Shown piece after piece: positions 46,248-58,617 of a stretch of DNA of 64,000 nt. The position numbers and the translations under genes were made by a program. Source of the stretch: Alopecurus myosuroides (Eukaryota; Streptophyta; Magnoliopsida; Poales; Poaceae); NCBI GenBank assembly GCA_028641055.1, contig CM054062.1:235426376-235490375 (forward strand). Direction: 5' to 3'. A model generated the notes under the pieces. The model made no database searches, was not told where the DNA came from, and worked only from the letters and a program-made list of their open reading frames with translations. Position 1 is the stretch's first letter; each line of letters starts with the position of its first letter.

Positions 46248-47690
46248 TCAAGTGAAGAATATGCTCAAATAAGAAATATGAATTAAACAAAAGAGAGCAT
46301 CAAGAAGCAAGTATAAAACAAATTTAAGTATAACCCACTTCCTATGCATAGGAATCTTGTAAAGAAATAAATTAAAGAAGCTCAAACTAGAAATCATGGG
46401 AAGGTAGAACAAGAGCAACTTCAAAACTTTCAAGAAAAAGGGAGGTGTTTTAGTAACATGAAAATTCCTACAACCATATTTTCCCCTCTCATAATAATTT
46501 ACTATAGCATGATGAACAAACTCAACAACATAATTATCACATAAAGCATGTTTTTCATGGTCTAAAAGCACACAATTCATACAAAGCTAAAAAATAGTGG
46601 GATCAAAATTAAAAATCAGCTCCTCTTTGTTCCCACTTTAGGAATAGCAAAACAAGATGATTGATCACTCATAAAAGGTATGGGACTACTAATAGCAATC
46701 CCATTTTCAGTAGCATTATGATTTATAACATCAAGTAACATAGGACCATCATCAAGAACATTATCATATAAATTTTCTAAACAAACTTCCTCATTATCAT
46801 GCATATCAATAGTTGGAATAAATAGAGGATTATCGTAGGATTTATCAAAGTAGCATGGATTATCATAAATAACAGTAGCAAGATCATTCTCACAAGTTTC
46901 ATTCATAGTAGTATGAAGTTCACAAGTATAGCAAGTATCAATTTCATCAAAAAGGGATATTTCAAAAGAATCAATAGGATCATCACAATTATGAGTTAAA
47001 GAGTTACTCTCATTTGGAGGTAGACATGGGTAGCTACTCCATTCTTCCTCCTCTTGATCATCACTCTCCTCCTCTTTTTATCCAATGAGCTTCCAGATTC
47101 AACAATTTCTTCTTCCATAGGCTCCTGCAAGGCATTAGTCTCCTCCCTTGGGGGAGAACATCTTTTAAGATATTTAATTATGTAGTAATTACAATCCTTG
47201 TAATTATCAAAGCAATATTCAAGTATATCATAAATCTCATATTTATAGGGTGCGTCATCAATATTTTCAAGCAAATAAGCAATTTCGAATGCACCCTTCC
47301 AAGCAATAAATTCCTCAATTTGTTTCACATCATCAAAGTCATAATTTCCCTTAACATAAGAAGATATGGTAACATCATCATTATACTCACGTTGAAAAGG
47401 GAGGTGTTTATACCTCCAACATCAACAAAATTTATCAAAGCAATAAGTAACATTATAAGTAGAGCACACGTTTTTAGCACAGTTATGCAATTTATTAATT
47501 TGCTCCCATAAGTGTATCCCTTTTTGTGACAAGCGTGTTCCTTATAATACTTTTGTTGTTCATCCGTGAACCCACCTTGCCTATAAGATCTAGTTTCAAA
47601 GACATATAACATTTCTAGCAAACATGATAAAGCAAGTAACAAGCAAAACAATAAAAAAGTAAAAATGATTGGAGGTGAGAGAATCCCCTT
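46248..47690 (-). pseudogene. Unknown Athila-associated ORF with hydrophobic ends
   Basis: In the place where gag should follow the primer site there is a different, broken reading frame (open pieces 47325-47690, 46996-47328, 46616-46906, 46248-46580, in shifting frames). The first piece has two strongly hydrophobic segments (around IIFTFLLFCLLLALSCLLE and LKTCALLIMLLIALINFV) separated by a Lys/Gly/Tyr-rich stretch. The middle is acidic (EEEIVESGSSLD, DNEEVCLENLYDN), and the last piece ends in more hydrophobic segments. At least two one-base shifts (near 47080 and 46600) kill it. It does not look like gag, protease or RT. The hydrophobic ends suggest a membrane protein, an inference only. Confidence 0.6.
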
Positions 47691-47706
47691 GCAGAAATTC
47701 TCTTCC

Positions 47707-47724
47707 TCCCCGGCAACGGCGCCA
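47707..47724 (-). other. Athila primer-binding site
   Basis: The minus strand reads TGGCGCCGTTGCCGGGGA, ten bases from LTR2. E3 has the identical site at 62271-62288 with the same ten-base gap. This is the tRNA-Asp-type site reported for Athila elements. Confidence 0.88.
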
Positions 47725-47830
47725 GAAAAGTGCTTGATGCGCGTGTAACTGATAACCCACAAGTATAGGGGATCGCAACAGTCTTCGAGGGAAGTAAAAC
47801 CCAAATTTATTGATTCGACACAAGGGGAGC

Positions 47831-47835
47831 CAAAG
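47831..47835. repeat. Target site duplication of the copia element, left
   Basis: CAAAG, repeated at 56174-56178. Confidence 0.94.
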
Positions 47836-49490
47836 TGAAGGGTTCGTTGCATAGAAAACAAAAAATTTCCTACACGATAGACACCCGAAAGGCCAAGATC
47901 TAATCTAGGAGACGAAGTGCAACGGGCAACAAGAGGGTTAAGGAGAACACATACCCTCGAAGACTCAAAGTGGTACGAGATCAAATCTCGTTGTTGGCGT
48001 AGTCGTACTCACACCGATCTCGATAGCGAGAAGATGAGCACCGCAATCCGGGGGTGCATCCGTGATTGGTCACACGTACGGTTGATGACGACCTCCGTTC
48101 CCTCGTTCCAGCGGGGCGCGGAAGTAGAGGATCCCTCGGAACTCCAGCAGCACGACGACGTGGTGGTGGTGAAGAATCCCACGGCCAGGGCTTCGCCAAG
48201 CCGGAGACCATGAAATGGAGCAGCGGGTGGAGGGAAAGGGAAGTGGCCAAGTGTGTGAAGGAGGGAGAGCTCTCACCCTCCTTTTATAGGAGAGGGGGGA
48301 GGCAGCCCAAGGGGGGGTGCGGCCAGCCCATGGGTGTGCCCCCACCTCTTCCCTCATCATGTGAGTGGACACTCCACTCACATCCACTCATTTCCCCATT
48401 ATTTCCCACTTTGGAAAATCCAAAGGTTTTCTTTTAATAAATAAATAAAACCTTTTTATTTCTTTATTTCAGCATTTGTTAATTCTATTAACAAACTTTT
48501 GCGTATAGCACCTCGAATCATTTGTTAATTCTATTAACAACCATTCGACGAAAAATCCATTGAACTATTTCAATTTTCCCCGAAACAATTTCGGTGCTGC
48601 CCAAAATATTCTTCGATATTCCGTATCCTCTCAAACGCGTCATCGAACCTTAAGTGTGTCACCCTACGGTTCGCGAATAAGATAGACATGATCGAGACTC
48701 CTCTCCGATCAATAATAAACAGCGGGATCTGGAGATCCGTGATGACTCCTATATATTCAACGATGACTCTCGTGATCGTGTGAACCAACAACGCCGTGAA
48801 CTATTCCCTTTGTCTCGCGATATTTTACTTGTCCGAGATTCGATCATTGGTATCAACCATACCTTGTTCAATCTCGTTACAGACAAGTACTCTTTTCTCG
48901 TTCCCGTGATATAACATCCTTGTGATCATATCACGTGCTTGCAAGCGGTTTCGATGTGATATCACCGAGAGGGCCTAGAGTATATCTCTCCGTCATTTGG
49001 ATGGACAAATTCCACTCTTGATCCATGATCCTCAACTAATACTTTCCGAATACTTAACGACACCTTTATAGTCACCCTGTTACGGTGTGATGTTTGATGC
49101 CATCAAATCACTCTTCCGGTATCAACGATTGACATGATCTCATGGTCTAAGGAATAAGTTACTTCGTATGTTCGATATAACAATGTAAACTAAATGACTT
49201 GATCGCATTGCTATATTCTCTTTGGGTATATGTTCATCACATCATTCTTCTAATGACATGACCCCGTTATTAATAACATCCAATGTTCATGATCAGGAAA
49301 CCTTGATCATCTATTAATCAACGAGCTAGTTAAAAGAGAGGCTTTACTAGGAACCATTGTTTGTTTATTAAGCACACATGTATCAACGTTTCCGGTTAAT
49401 ACAATTCTAGCATGAGAAATAAACATTCATCATAAACAAGGAATAAGATAATAACCATTTTATTATTGCCTCTCGGGCATATTCCCTTCA
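47836..49490 (-). repeat. 3' LTR of the copia element
   Basis: TGAAGGGTTCG...CCCTTCA; the ends form short inverted repeats. The TATA box is at 48281-48290 (minus). Strong hairpins lie upstream of it: GTGAGTGGA/TCCACTCAC at 48361-48381, AAAGGTTTT/AAAACCTTT at about 48423-48455, and TTTGTTAAT/ATTAACAAA at 48475-48495, repeated at 48521-48540. GC-rich leader at about 47940-48280. Confidence 0.93.
48281..48290 (-). promoter_or_regulatory. TATA box of the copia 3' LTR
   Basis: The minus strand reads CCTATAAAAG. It sits in a small palindrome CTCCT/AGGAG. The 5' LTR copy, which would drive the element, is at about 54965-54974. Confidence 0.75.
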
Positions 49491-52400
49491 GTCTCCCACT
49501 TGCACTAGAGTCAATAATCTAGTCTGTAACACTTAACACATATGGCATACCAGTGTTATTACCATGCTTCGCATGTGGTAAACATTATCAAAAAGATCTG
49601 AACTGTTCAGGTCCTATTGTATTTGCATGTTCTTTGCGTCTACACGCATCACTCATTCTCTAATGAGATGGCTTTGCATATATATGGTCAATCGGTGAAA
49701 CCTTAATTCCTCGGCTTAAACCATTGTCACTAACATTGTGAAAATGTAGCTTCATAGTGTTTAGCAATCTTGGAAATTCACCAAGTTTCGGTGATACCTT
49801 AATTCCTCAGCTTAAACTGATGTTACTAACATTGTGAAAATGTAGCTTCATAGTTTCAGCATTCTTGGAAATTCACCAAGTTCAATAAAGAACTCCTTGA
49901 CACAAAATACGCTTATAATCAGTTGTTAACACAACGATATACTTTAGCCTTTGTTGTAGTATCTGTCACAATATTTTAATTTTGAAACTCTTTCAAATCC
50001 AGCATGGAACTTTCTTCCATCCTATTGTGCTACCCTTCATCACATATTTTAATTGAGATAAAATTACTTGAATAAATGACAAGACTATTAGTGTAACATA
50101 TTACAACTAATATTTTGTCATTACTATATAGGAAAACATATCCTTAGCATTTCTAAAATGACACAAGGATCTCTCCCACTGTTGTCTAATCATCATATGA
50201 ATTATCCTACTATAACATTTTATAGCATATGACTCATCTGGTTGTGTACATAGCATGGACACATGACTTAGAAATCTCAATTTCAATGATGCTCATCAAG
50301 TGTCAAAACACTTGAATCTTGCTCAATTACTTTCCATGTGACAAGAACTCCTTCTTGTCATTTTCATATTGACTTACTTCAATATTTCATCTATGTAATT
50401 TGGCTTCAATCATATCAGGTGCGTCAATCCATCTTTTATAGATATCTATGCCCAATATCTTCTAAGCCTTTCATCAATATGAAATCGAAAATCTTAACCG
50501 TGTTAATTTAAAATACATATTTTCCAATCAACCATATGTCATCTACATAAAGTATTGGAAATATGTCATAGCGCTCCCACTTAATTTCTTGTAACTCTAC
50601 AAGCATCTTTATCATTCATGATGGAATCAAACTCTTTTGATAACTTCATTAAGCTAAAGATTTCAACTTCGCTATGCTCACTTCAACCATTGAAGTGTGC
50701 ATGCCTTTATAACAACCTTTTGAATTTTACAAAACTCTCAGACTGTGTCAAGTACACATCCTTGATCAAACTTCCTCGAGAGGAGGGTTGGTTTTGTTAT
50801 TCAACTGCCATATCATAATATGTAACTTTTTGCTAGAACTATCCGCAAAGACTAAAGCATTACTACGGAAGATCGAAATCTTGTAGTAGTCAACTCTTTG
50901 AACTTCGTCGAAAACAACTTTTCGATAAGTATCCATGTCTTTGTCGCTATATAGACCCTTTTGCTATCGTTAGGCATCATGCCTATTGAAAGGACTACCA
51001 AGTCACATACTTGATATTCATACAAGGATACTATGGCGGATATAATGACTCATAGTCAATTTTACGAAGTCAGGGCCCATCATTTGCTTCCTTTATAAGG
51101 TCCAGGTCCTTTTGTTGTCAAAACAACACTTTACACTTAAACCACAAGTTGTTCTAGGTACAAAGTTTTTGGACTTTTCTGGTACAGTTTGCAAACTCAT
51201 TTGAAGTATCTACAACATTTGTAGTGTCTTCTACATAGTAAAAATAGTAAACCCCAGAACAACTTCCAGTGCTGCGCTACTCTTGACATGATAACGAAGA
51301 TTCTCTAATCTCGTTGAGTTTGTACTGTGCTCCCACTCACTTGTTTCGCAAGAACTACTTTCTCGAGAAATCAACCCTTTCCGACAAACAACATTTGTCT
51401 TTTGGTTCGGTGATAGGAGAAATACCCAATGTTTTATTTGGGATAACCTTATAAACATATATTTATCCTATTTTGGTTGTAAACATTTTACACATGCTAT
51501 GCATACCAAAACTTAAGAAAAATGACAATTCGGGTCATTACCCAAACCATATCTTATATGTTGTCAATTTCAACAGATCATGATGGTGCTCTTTTCAGTG
51601 TAAAAGCGGTTGTCCTTAATGTATAAACTACAAAATTATAATGGCAATTTTATTAATCTTACCATGTCAAACAAGGTTTGATTTGTCTTTTGAATACTCC
51701 AATCTAATGTGGGGTATTCGAGAAGTATAAGTTCTAGAACAATTCTGCAACTTCTCAGATGTTTTGCTAAACTTGTAACTCAAACTTTATACTTTATGAT
51801 CCAATCATAAATACTTGATTATCTTGTTACATTGATTTTAACTTCATATTAACAACATTTTGAACCAATTCAAAATGTCAAACTCTGTTCCCTTTAAATA
51901 GATATACTCACATATCTACTTAAATCATCGACAGATTTTTATGAAGGAAAAATTAATCCACCATACATGACTACACATAATGGACTATATACATCAATAT
52001 GTATAATCTCCACTAAATTAGTCCTCCATTCTACTTTGGCCTATGAACGGAATTCTAGTCATCTTTTGGAAGAGGTCTCACAAGCGTCAATTTATTCAAA
52101 ACAAAATGACTCCGGAAGTCCATCAATATGGAGTTCCTTCATGTTTTCCTTTCCGATATGAACTAAAATGGTGGTGTCACAATTTAAGTGAAACTCTTCT
52201 ATGTCTTGCAACGTTTAGCATTTAGTCTTATAGATGTTTAATTTACCAACATGATTTATATTAACATATCCATCAATTATGGAATATGGTCATAGTTTGA
52301 ACAATCTCATTTGTTCTCACAAAAGACTAGAACAAAATAAAAAATTATTAAGTTCTTCAAATAAATCTTGACTGTTTGGTTCGATACGACAATGAACACA

Positions 52401-54506
52401 ATAACACTTTATTTATATTCTTGTCATAATCGATTCCACATCTATTACTAGTTCCTTTTAGGCCCTTGTATTTCTTGCATTGCGTTGCTTTGTATGACAA
52501 CTCATACCAACCAATGTGGTATCAAAATACCCAAAAATACTTTGTTAACTAGTAATACATCTATAACTTGTATATCAAGCATATACTCCTGAGCTGGACT
52601 TTCCAGTTATCTTCTTTTTCTGCCATATATCTTTTTGTAATTCTATTTTCAATATTCCCTTTCCTTTATAGAAGAATCATTCAACATCAAACAATGCTAG
52701 TCTTACTAGCTAGTTTTCTTTGGTGTGTTAGTCATATACTATCACCCCTTGAGTCATACTTTGAGTTTGATTGTTCTACTAATATCACCATATTAATAGC
52801 ATTCTTCTAGATTCCACTCTTAGCAATTTCCAAGTAAGGTAAACTAATTTACCCATACTTCTAATCCATCCCCTCATAACAATTTTATGATTAAGCTACT
52901 ATAGCTCGAAGGAAGGGATTTAGAGGATAATTTTTAGCGCCCAACTTCTTGGAATATTCAAACGCCTAGCGTCTTCAATCATTGCATATATTCAAATAAT
53001 ATAAGCATACATTGTCACGCTAAATTATACTCAGCCATGTTGCCACAAATAAGTTTCTAGATATCAATATATATTTCACTTGATTGTTTCTGAAAACAAC
53101 TCTTTTCAGTTCCAAAATCACCTTGATCAACAAAACATTCTTTTGAAGATAAAGTGATACGAAAGCAACCATGACTCTGGATTCTAAATAGGAATTATTT
53201 GCTCTCTAGATTAATCAATCATTAACCATATGGAGCTAGGTAGGAAATACCAAAAATCTACAATAGGACTCAATTTTAAATTTCACTAATACGGTACCAA
53301 TCTTAAATGGTATTTACCAGATCATAACAGTTATATCTCAATTAACAATCTAAGTGTAAGGTAGTTATGTGGATGCCAATGAATACTACAATTTGTGCAA
53401 ATTCACTTTGATTTGTTGTTCATGATAAATAAGTTCAAGTTAATTCAAAAATTAAACCATGAACTCCCACTCAAAAACAACATCCCTCTTAGTCGTCTTT
53501 AGTGATTACACGAACCAAATTCACTACACCAAAACCGATCATCACGTGAGATGATGTAGTTTCAAAGGTGAACATCGACATGTTCATCATATCATCCATA
53601 TGACTCATGCTTTACCTTTCGGTTACGTTTTTCGAGGCCATGTTTGTACGTGCTAGGCTCGCCAAGTAGAACCGTAGTATTGCGTGTGTTCCAAGGCCAT
53701 GTCTGTACATGCTAGGTTTGAAAACACCCGTTGTATGCGAACGTTGAGTCTGTCACACCCGATCATCACGTGGTGTCTCGAAACGACGAACTTTCTTAAC
53801 GGTGCATACTTAAGGAAGAACACATTATTATCTTGATATTAAGTGAGAGGGATCATCTTATAATGCTAACGTCGCTATCTAAGCAAAACAAGATGCATAA
53901 AAGGATTAACATCACAAACATCACATGTAAGGATAACGTGATATGATATGGTCCTTCTTGCACTTGATCTCCATCATGTGCATTATGGTATGATCTCAAT
54001 CATTCCACCGGCGTGGTACCAAGTACCACGGTACCCCAAACTTGATTGTCCATCAATAAGAAGACAATCATATCGATACCTTCCGGTATATCAATAATTT
54101 ACAAAATAGATCATCTCATAATCAAATTTGTAATATTGACCATATCACATCACATGCCCAGCAAAAACTAGTTAGACGCCTCTAATTTATTTTTGCATAT
54201 TTTACGTGGCTTAGGGCTTTCGAGGAAAGAACCGTTCATACCTACGAACATCAACCACAACGTTGATAAACACATTTTTGACAACCCTTCGTAGATTAGA
54301 TCTTAACTATAGTAGGAGAAACGGACACCCCCTTAGCCACAAGTGAGACAACTCTCGCGTACATAGTACACGTAAACTTAGTCTGGGGCAGCTTCATCCT
54401 ACTATGCCACTAAGATCATAAAATACTTAAGGAGGCAATAACATGATCATCAACGCCCACATACACCTATGTGTTCTACCCGTACAAAACATCTACGCAT
54501 AGATCC
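49491..54506 (-). pseudogene. Eroded copia gag-pol interior
   Basis: Next to the left LTR, the minus strand ends with a purine tract GCAAGTGGGAGAC (about 49491-49503). About 5 kb follows with stops in all frames. The only domain I can name is RT at about 50500-50780. By order, integrase should lie at about 51000-53000 and gag toward 54500, but nothing readable remains. The length is near that of a complete element, so decay was by point change and small indels rather than large deletion. Confidence 0.7.
50500..50780 (-). pseudogene. pol: Copia reverse transcriptase remnant
   Basis: The minus strand near 50524-50565 reads Phe-Pro-Ile-Leu, then Tyr-Val-Asp-Asp-Ile and Trp-Leu-Ile-Gly, the catalytic RT box of copia elements. 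Upstream, near 50750-50770, is a degenerate DVYLTQSESF block that corresponds to the EVYM-QPEGF region. Stops and shifts lie between them. Confidence 0.72.
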
Positions 54507-54519
54507 GGCTCTGATACCA
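54507..54519 (-). other. Primer-binding site of the copia element (initiator tRNA-Met)
   Basis: The minus strand reads TGGTATCAGAGCC, one base from the LTR at 54521. Confidence 0.92.
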
Positions 54520-54520
54520 C

Positions 54521-56173
54521 TGAAGGGTTCGTTGCATAGAAAACAAAAATTTTCCTACACGATAGACACCCGAAAGGCCAAGATCTAATCTAGGAGACGA
54601 AGTGCAACGGGCAACAAGAGGGTTAAGGAGAACACATACCCTCGAAGACTCAAAGTGGTACGAGACCAAATCTCGTTGTTGGCGTAGTCGTACTCACACC
54701 GATCCCGATAGCGAGAAGATGAGCACCGCAATCCGGCGGTGCATCCGTGATTGGCCACACGTACGGTTGATGACGACCTCCGTTCCCTCGTTCCAGCGGG
54801 GCGCGGAAGTAGAGGATCCCTCGGAACTCCAGCAGCACGACGACGTGGTGGTGGTGAAGAATCCCACGGTCAGGGCTTCGCCAAGCCGGAGACCATGAAA
54901 TGGAGCAGCGGGTGGAGGGAAAGGGAAGTGGCCAAGTGTGTGAAGGAGGGAGAGCTCTCACCCTCCTTTTATAGGAGAGGGGGGAGGCAGCCCAAGGGGG
55001 GTGCGGCCAGCCCATGGGTGTGCCCCCACCTCTTCCCTCATCATGTGAGTGGACACTCCACTCACATCCACTCATTTCCCCATTATTTCTCACTTTGGAA
55101 AATCCAAAGGTTTTCTTTTAATAAATAAATAAAACCTTTTTATTTCTTTATTTTAGCATTTGTTAATTCTATTAACAAACTTTTGCATATAGCACCTCGA
55201 ATCATTTGTTAATTCTATTAACAACCATTCGACGAAAAACCCCTTGAACTATTTCGATTTTCCCCGAAACAATTTCGGTGCTGCCCAAAATATTCTTCGA
55301 TATTTCGTATCCTCTCAAACGCGTCATCGAACCTTAAGTGTGTCACCCTACGGTTCGCGAATAAGATATACATGATCGAGACTCCTCTCCGATCAATAAT
55401 CAACAGCGGGATCTGGAGATCCGTGATGACTCCTATATATTCAACGATGACTCTCGTGATCGTGTGAACCAACAACGCCGTGAACTATTCCCTTTGTCTC
55501 GCGATATTTTACTTGTCCGAGATTCGATCATTGGTATCAACCATACCTTGTTCAATCTCGTTACAGACAAGTACTCTTTTCTTGTTCCCGTGATATAACA
55601 TCCTTGTGATCATATCACGTGCTTGCAAGCGGTTTCGATGTGATATCACCGAGAGGGCCCAGAGTATATCTGTCCGTCATTTGGATGGACAAATTCCACT
55701 CTTGATCCATGATCCTCAACTAATACTTTCCGAATACTTAACGACACCTTTATAGTCACCCTGTTACGGTGTGACGTTTGATGCCATCAAAGCACTCTTC
55801 CGGTATCAACGATTGACATGATCTCATGGTCTAAGGAATAAGTTACTTCGTATGTTTGATATAACAATGTAAACTAAATGACTTGATCGCATTGCTGTAT
55901 TCTCTTTTGGTATATGTTCATCACATCATTCTTCTAATGACATGACCCCATTATTAATAACATCCAATGTTCATGATCAGGAAACCTTGATCATCTATTA
56001 ATCAACGAGCTAGTTAAAAGAGAGGCTTTACTAGGAACCATTGTTTGTTTATTAAGCACACATGTATCAACGTTTCCGGTTAATACAATTCTAGCATGAG
56101 AAATAAACATTCATCATAAACAAGGAATAAGATAATAACCATTTTTTATTGCCTCTCGGGCATATTCCCTTCA
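54521..56173 (-). repeat. 5' LTR of the copia element
   Basis: Same ends and internal order as 47836-49490. Its hairpins TTTGTTAAT/ATTAACAAA are at 55159-55179 and 55205-55224. This LTR would start the element's RNA. Confidence 0.93.
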
Positions 56174-56178
56174 CAAAG
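56174..56178. repeat. Target site duplication of the copia element, right
   Basis: CAAAG, the partner of 47831-47835. Confidence 0.94.
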
Positions 56179-57471
56179 AATATTTGTGAGCCTTAAAAAG
56201 TGAGATGTCAATTCACCTGCACCTGAAAGTGGACTTGCTCGCAGTGGTTTATCAGTAGTAACAGTTTTATAGTAGCAGCAGTGAAATGAAAATAGCAGCA
56301 GTGGTGTTTGAAGTAAACAACGGGATTAAATACTGTAGGCATAACGATAGATGAACGGGCGTTGCATGGATAAGATAGTTCATATAATAATCAAGACATG
56401 GGCATTGCAGATAAATAAGATAAAGCATCCAATCACAAAGTAACCATAGGCATGTGTTCTGTAAATAGTCGTACGTGCTCGCAATGAGAACTTGCACAAC
56501 ATCTTTTGTCCTACCAGTCCGTTTTCAGCGTGGCCTCAAGGGATCTGCTGGTAATTAAGGTGTTCCTTTTAATAGAACACCGGAGCAAAGCATTAACACT
56601 CTGTGAACACATGTGATCCTCACATCACAGCCATCCCCTTCGGTTGTCCCAATTTCTGTCACTTTGGGGCCTCGGGTTCTGGACAACGATATGTGTAAAC
56701 AACTTGCAGGTATGATCAAGAAACAATAATTATCATCGTGATTCAATAACATGTTTAGATCTGAGATCATGGCACTCGGGCCCAAAGTGACAATCATTAA
56801 GCATAACAAGTTGCAACAATGTCAATAGCACTAATAGAGGATACTAGGCACTATGCCCTAACAATCGCATCATTATTACATGAACAATCTCATCCAATCC
56901 CTACCATCCCCTTCAGCCTACAGCGGGGGGATTACTCACACATGGATGAGGGAAACATGGATTGTCGATGGAGAGGCGTTGGTGATGACGATGGCGATGA
57001 TCTCCTCCAATTCCCCATCCCGGCAGGGTGCCAGAATGGAGTTTCTGAACCCCGAAAAAGGATTCGCAATGGCGGCGGACCTACAGACTTCTTTCTGGTA
57101 AACGATCGAACCCCCTCGGGTTTTTAGGTTTCGGGGCATATGTAGTCGAAAGGGGAGTCCGAGGGGGTGCCCGAGGTGGGCTCACCATGCCTAGGCGCGG
57201 GCCCACCTTGGCCGCGCCTGGGGGTGGTGAGGGCTCCCCCTTGCCCCTCTCTGACTCATCTTCTGGCTCCGGGAGTCTTCGGGTAAAATATGGACATTCC
57301 CTTCGTTTCTGGGTATTTTCCTAAAAGTTGATTTTCTGCGCAAAAACGAGACACCAAAGTAATTCTGCTGAAAATAGAGTTAGTCCGTGTTAGTTGCATT
57401 CAAAGCACACAAGTTTAGAGGGAAAACATCAGCAAAGTGTTCGGAAAAGTAGATACGTTTTTGACGTATCA

Positions 57472-58617
57472 ACTCCCCCAAGCTTAGCTTATTGCTTGTC
57501 CTCAAGCAATTCAGTTAACAACTGAGTGCGATAAAAGAACTTTTACGAAAACATTTGCTTCATATGATGTAAATATACTCACTATATGATCAAATACTTA
57601 ATTATGCTCATGATAAGATGCATGCAAGATACCGTCACTTAATAGGTATGCAAACCATGAAGAGATAACAACATATTAGTAATAAACAACATGAAGCATA
57701 ACTATTTGCAAGATTGTAATATTCATAATAGGATCTGATAAAGTGGTATCTCGCTTGTCCTTATGTGTGGGGAAAATATAAATGCCAGGGCACCTCCGAA
57801 GTTCAAGGGAAGACTAGCAAAAGATGCAAGTATCAAGATTATATCACAATAAACCGTTCTTTGGGACAAACACATCACACTAAGAATGACAATTATGCTC
57901 TCAAGAAGGTGCTCAAAGAATATGGTGGAGACTCTTGCTATAAGTAAAGGATTGGCCCTTCGCAGAGGGAAGCTGGGATTCACATGCGCTAGAGCTTTTC
58001 ATTTTTCATGAAACAGAAGTAAAACAATTTTGAGAGGTGGTTGTTCATGTCAACAAATGGCAATAGAGTGCTTATTATCTTCCATACTAAACAAGTGAGA
58101 GCGGTTCCGAATTAGGTAATTATATCATGCACAAATATATAGCTTGACACTCCCCCTAACCTTTGCTTTCACAAACCATGGCTAACCGAATCCTCGGGTG
58201 CCTGCCAACTTTCGCATACCATGGGGGAGTGCCTATTTTTCATTATTTTTCTGTTATAGTGGTGTAACCAGCTCTTTGCAATATTAATGACGAGCAGATG
58301 AAGCATGCAAGCCAGGTGGGTACTTAATTTAGCATGGAAGATAACAAACACAATACTACTTCCTCATGAGCTAAAACAGTGTCACAAAATGAGAAGTATT
58401 TTGAAGGTTTTAAAGGTAGCACATGCAAATTTACTTGGAATGGCAGGAAATACCATGCATAGGAATTTATAGTGCACTCTGTGGAATAACTTGGTTTTCG
58501 GGGATTTGGAGGAACGAGTAGAGCTCATACTCAGTGCAAGTGAAGGCTAGCAATAGACTGGGAAGCGACAATCAAGAGAGCAATAATTACCATAATCATG
58601 TTTGCGAGAAAGTAAAA
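57472..58617 (-). other. Second Athila interior (E2), 3' non-coding part only
   Basis: It starts with a purine tract next to LTR2. The text resembles 19926-20774 plus 44499-44780, that is, the 3' non-coding end of an Athila element. It stops abruptly near 58617 where Tat gag text begins, so the rest of E2 is lost. No gene is supported in it. Confidence 0.75.

Larger units (their letters stand above)
47836..56173 (-). mobile_element. Ty1/copia element (Angela/BARE-like LTRs), coding region dead
   Basis: LTRs 47836-49490 and 54521-56173 (about 1.65 kb, roughly 26 differences by eye, near 1.6%) flank 5.0 kb. CAAAG duplications, an initiator-Met primer site at the right and a purine tract at the left fix the minus orientation. 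The outer LTR text (minus strand start TGAAGGGAATATGCCCGAG) resembles the Angela/BARE/WIS group of Triticeae copia elements. The interior has near full length but no frame over about 80 residues, so it moved with help from another copy. Confidence 0.9.
47735..57471 (-). repeat. LTR2: Athila-type LTR split by the copia element
   Basis: Left part 47735-47835 (TGATGCGCG...), right part about 56179-57471 (...GACGTATCA). Without the copia insertion and one CAAAG it is a 1.4-kb LTR. Its low-coordinate side touches a primer site and its high-coordinate side a purine tract (minus strand AAGCTTGGGGGAG), so it serves two interiors at once. The sequence is distinct from LTR1. Confidence 0.85.

Noticed and set aside
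46000..47700. Envelope gene of an Athila element
   Set aside because: The hydrophobic ORF lies next to the primer site, not after pol, and shows no surface/fusion subunit layout; I leave it as unknown.
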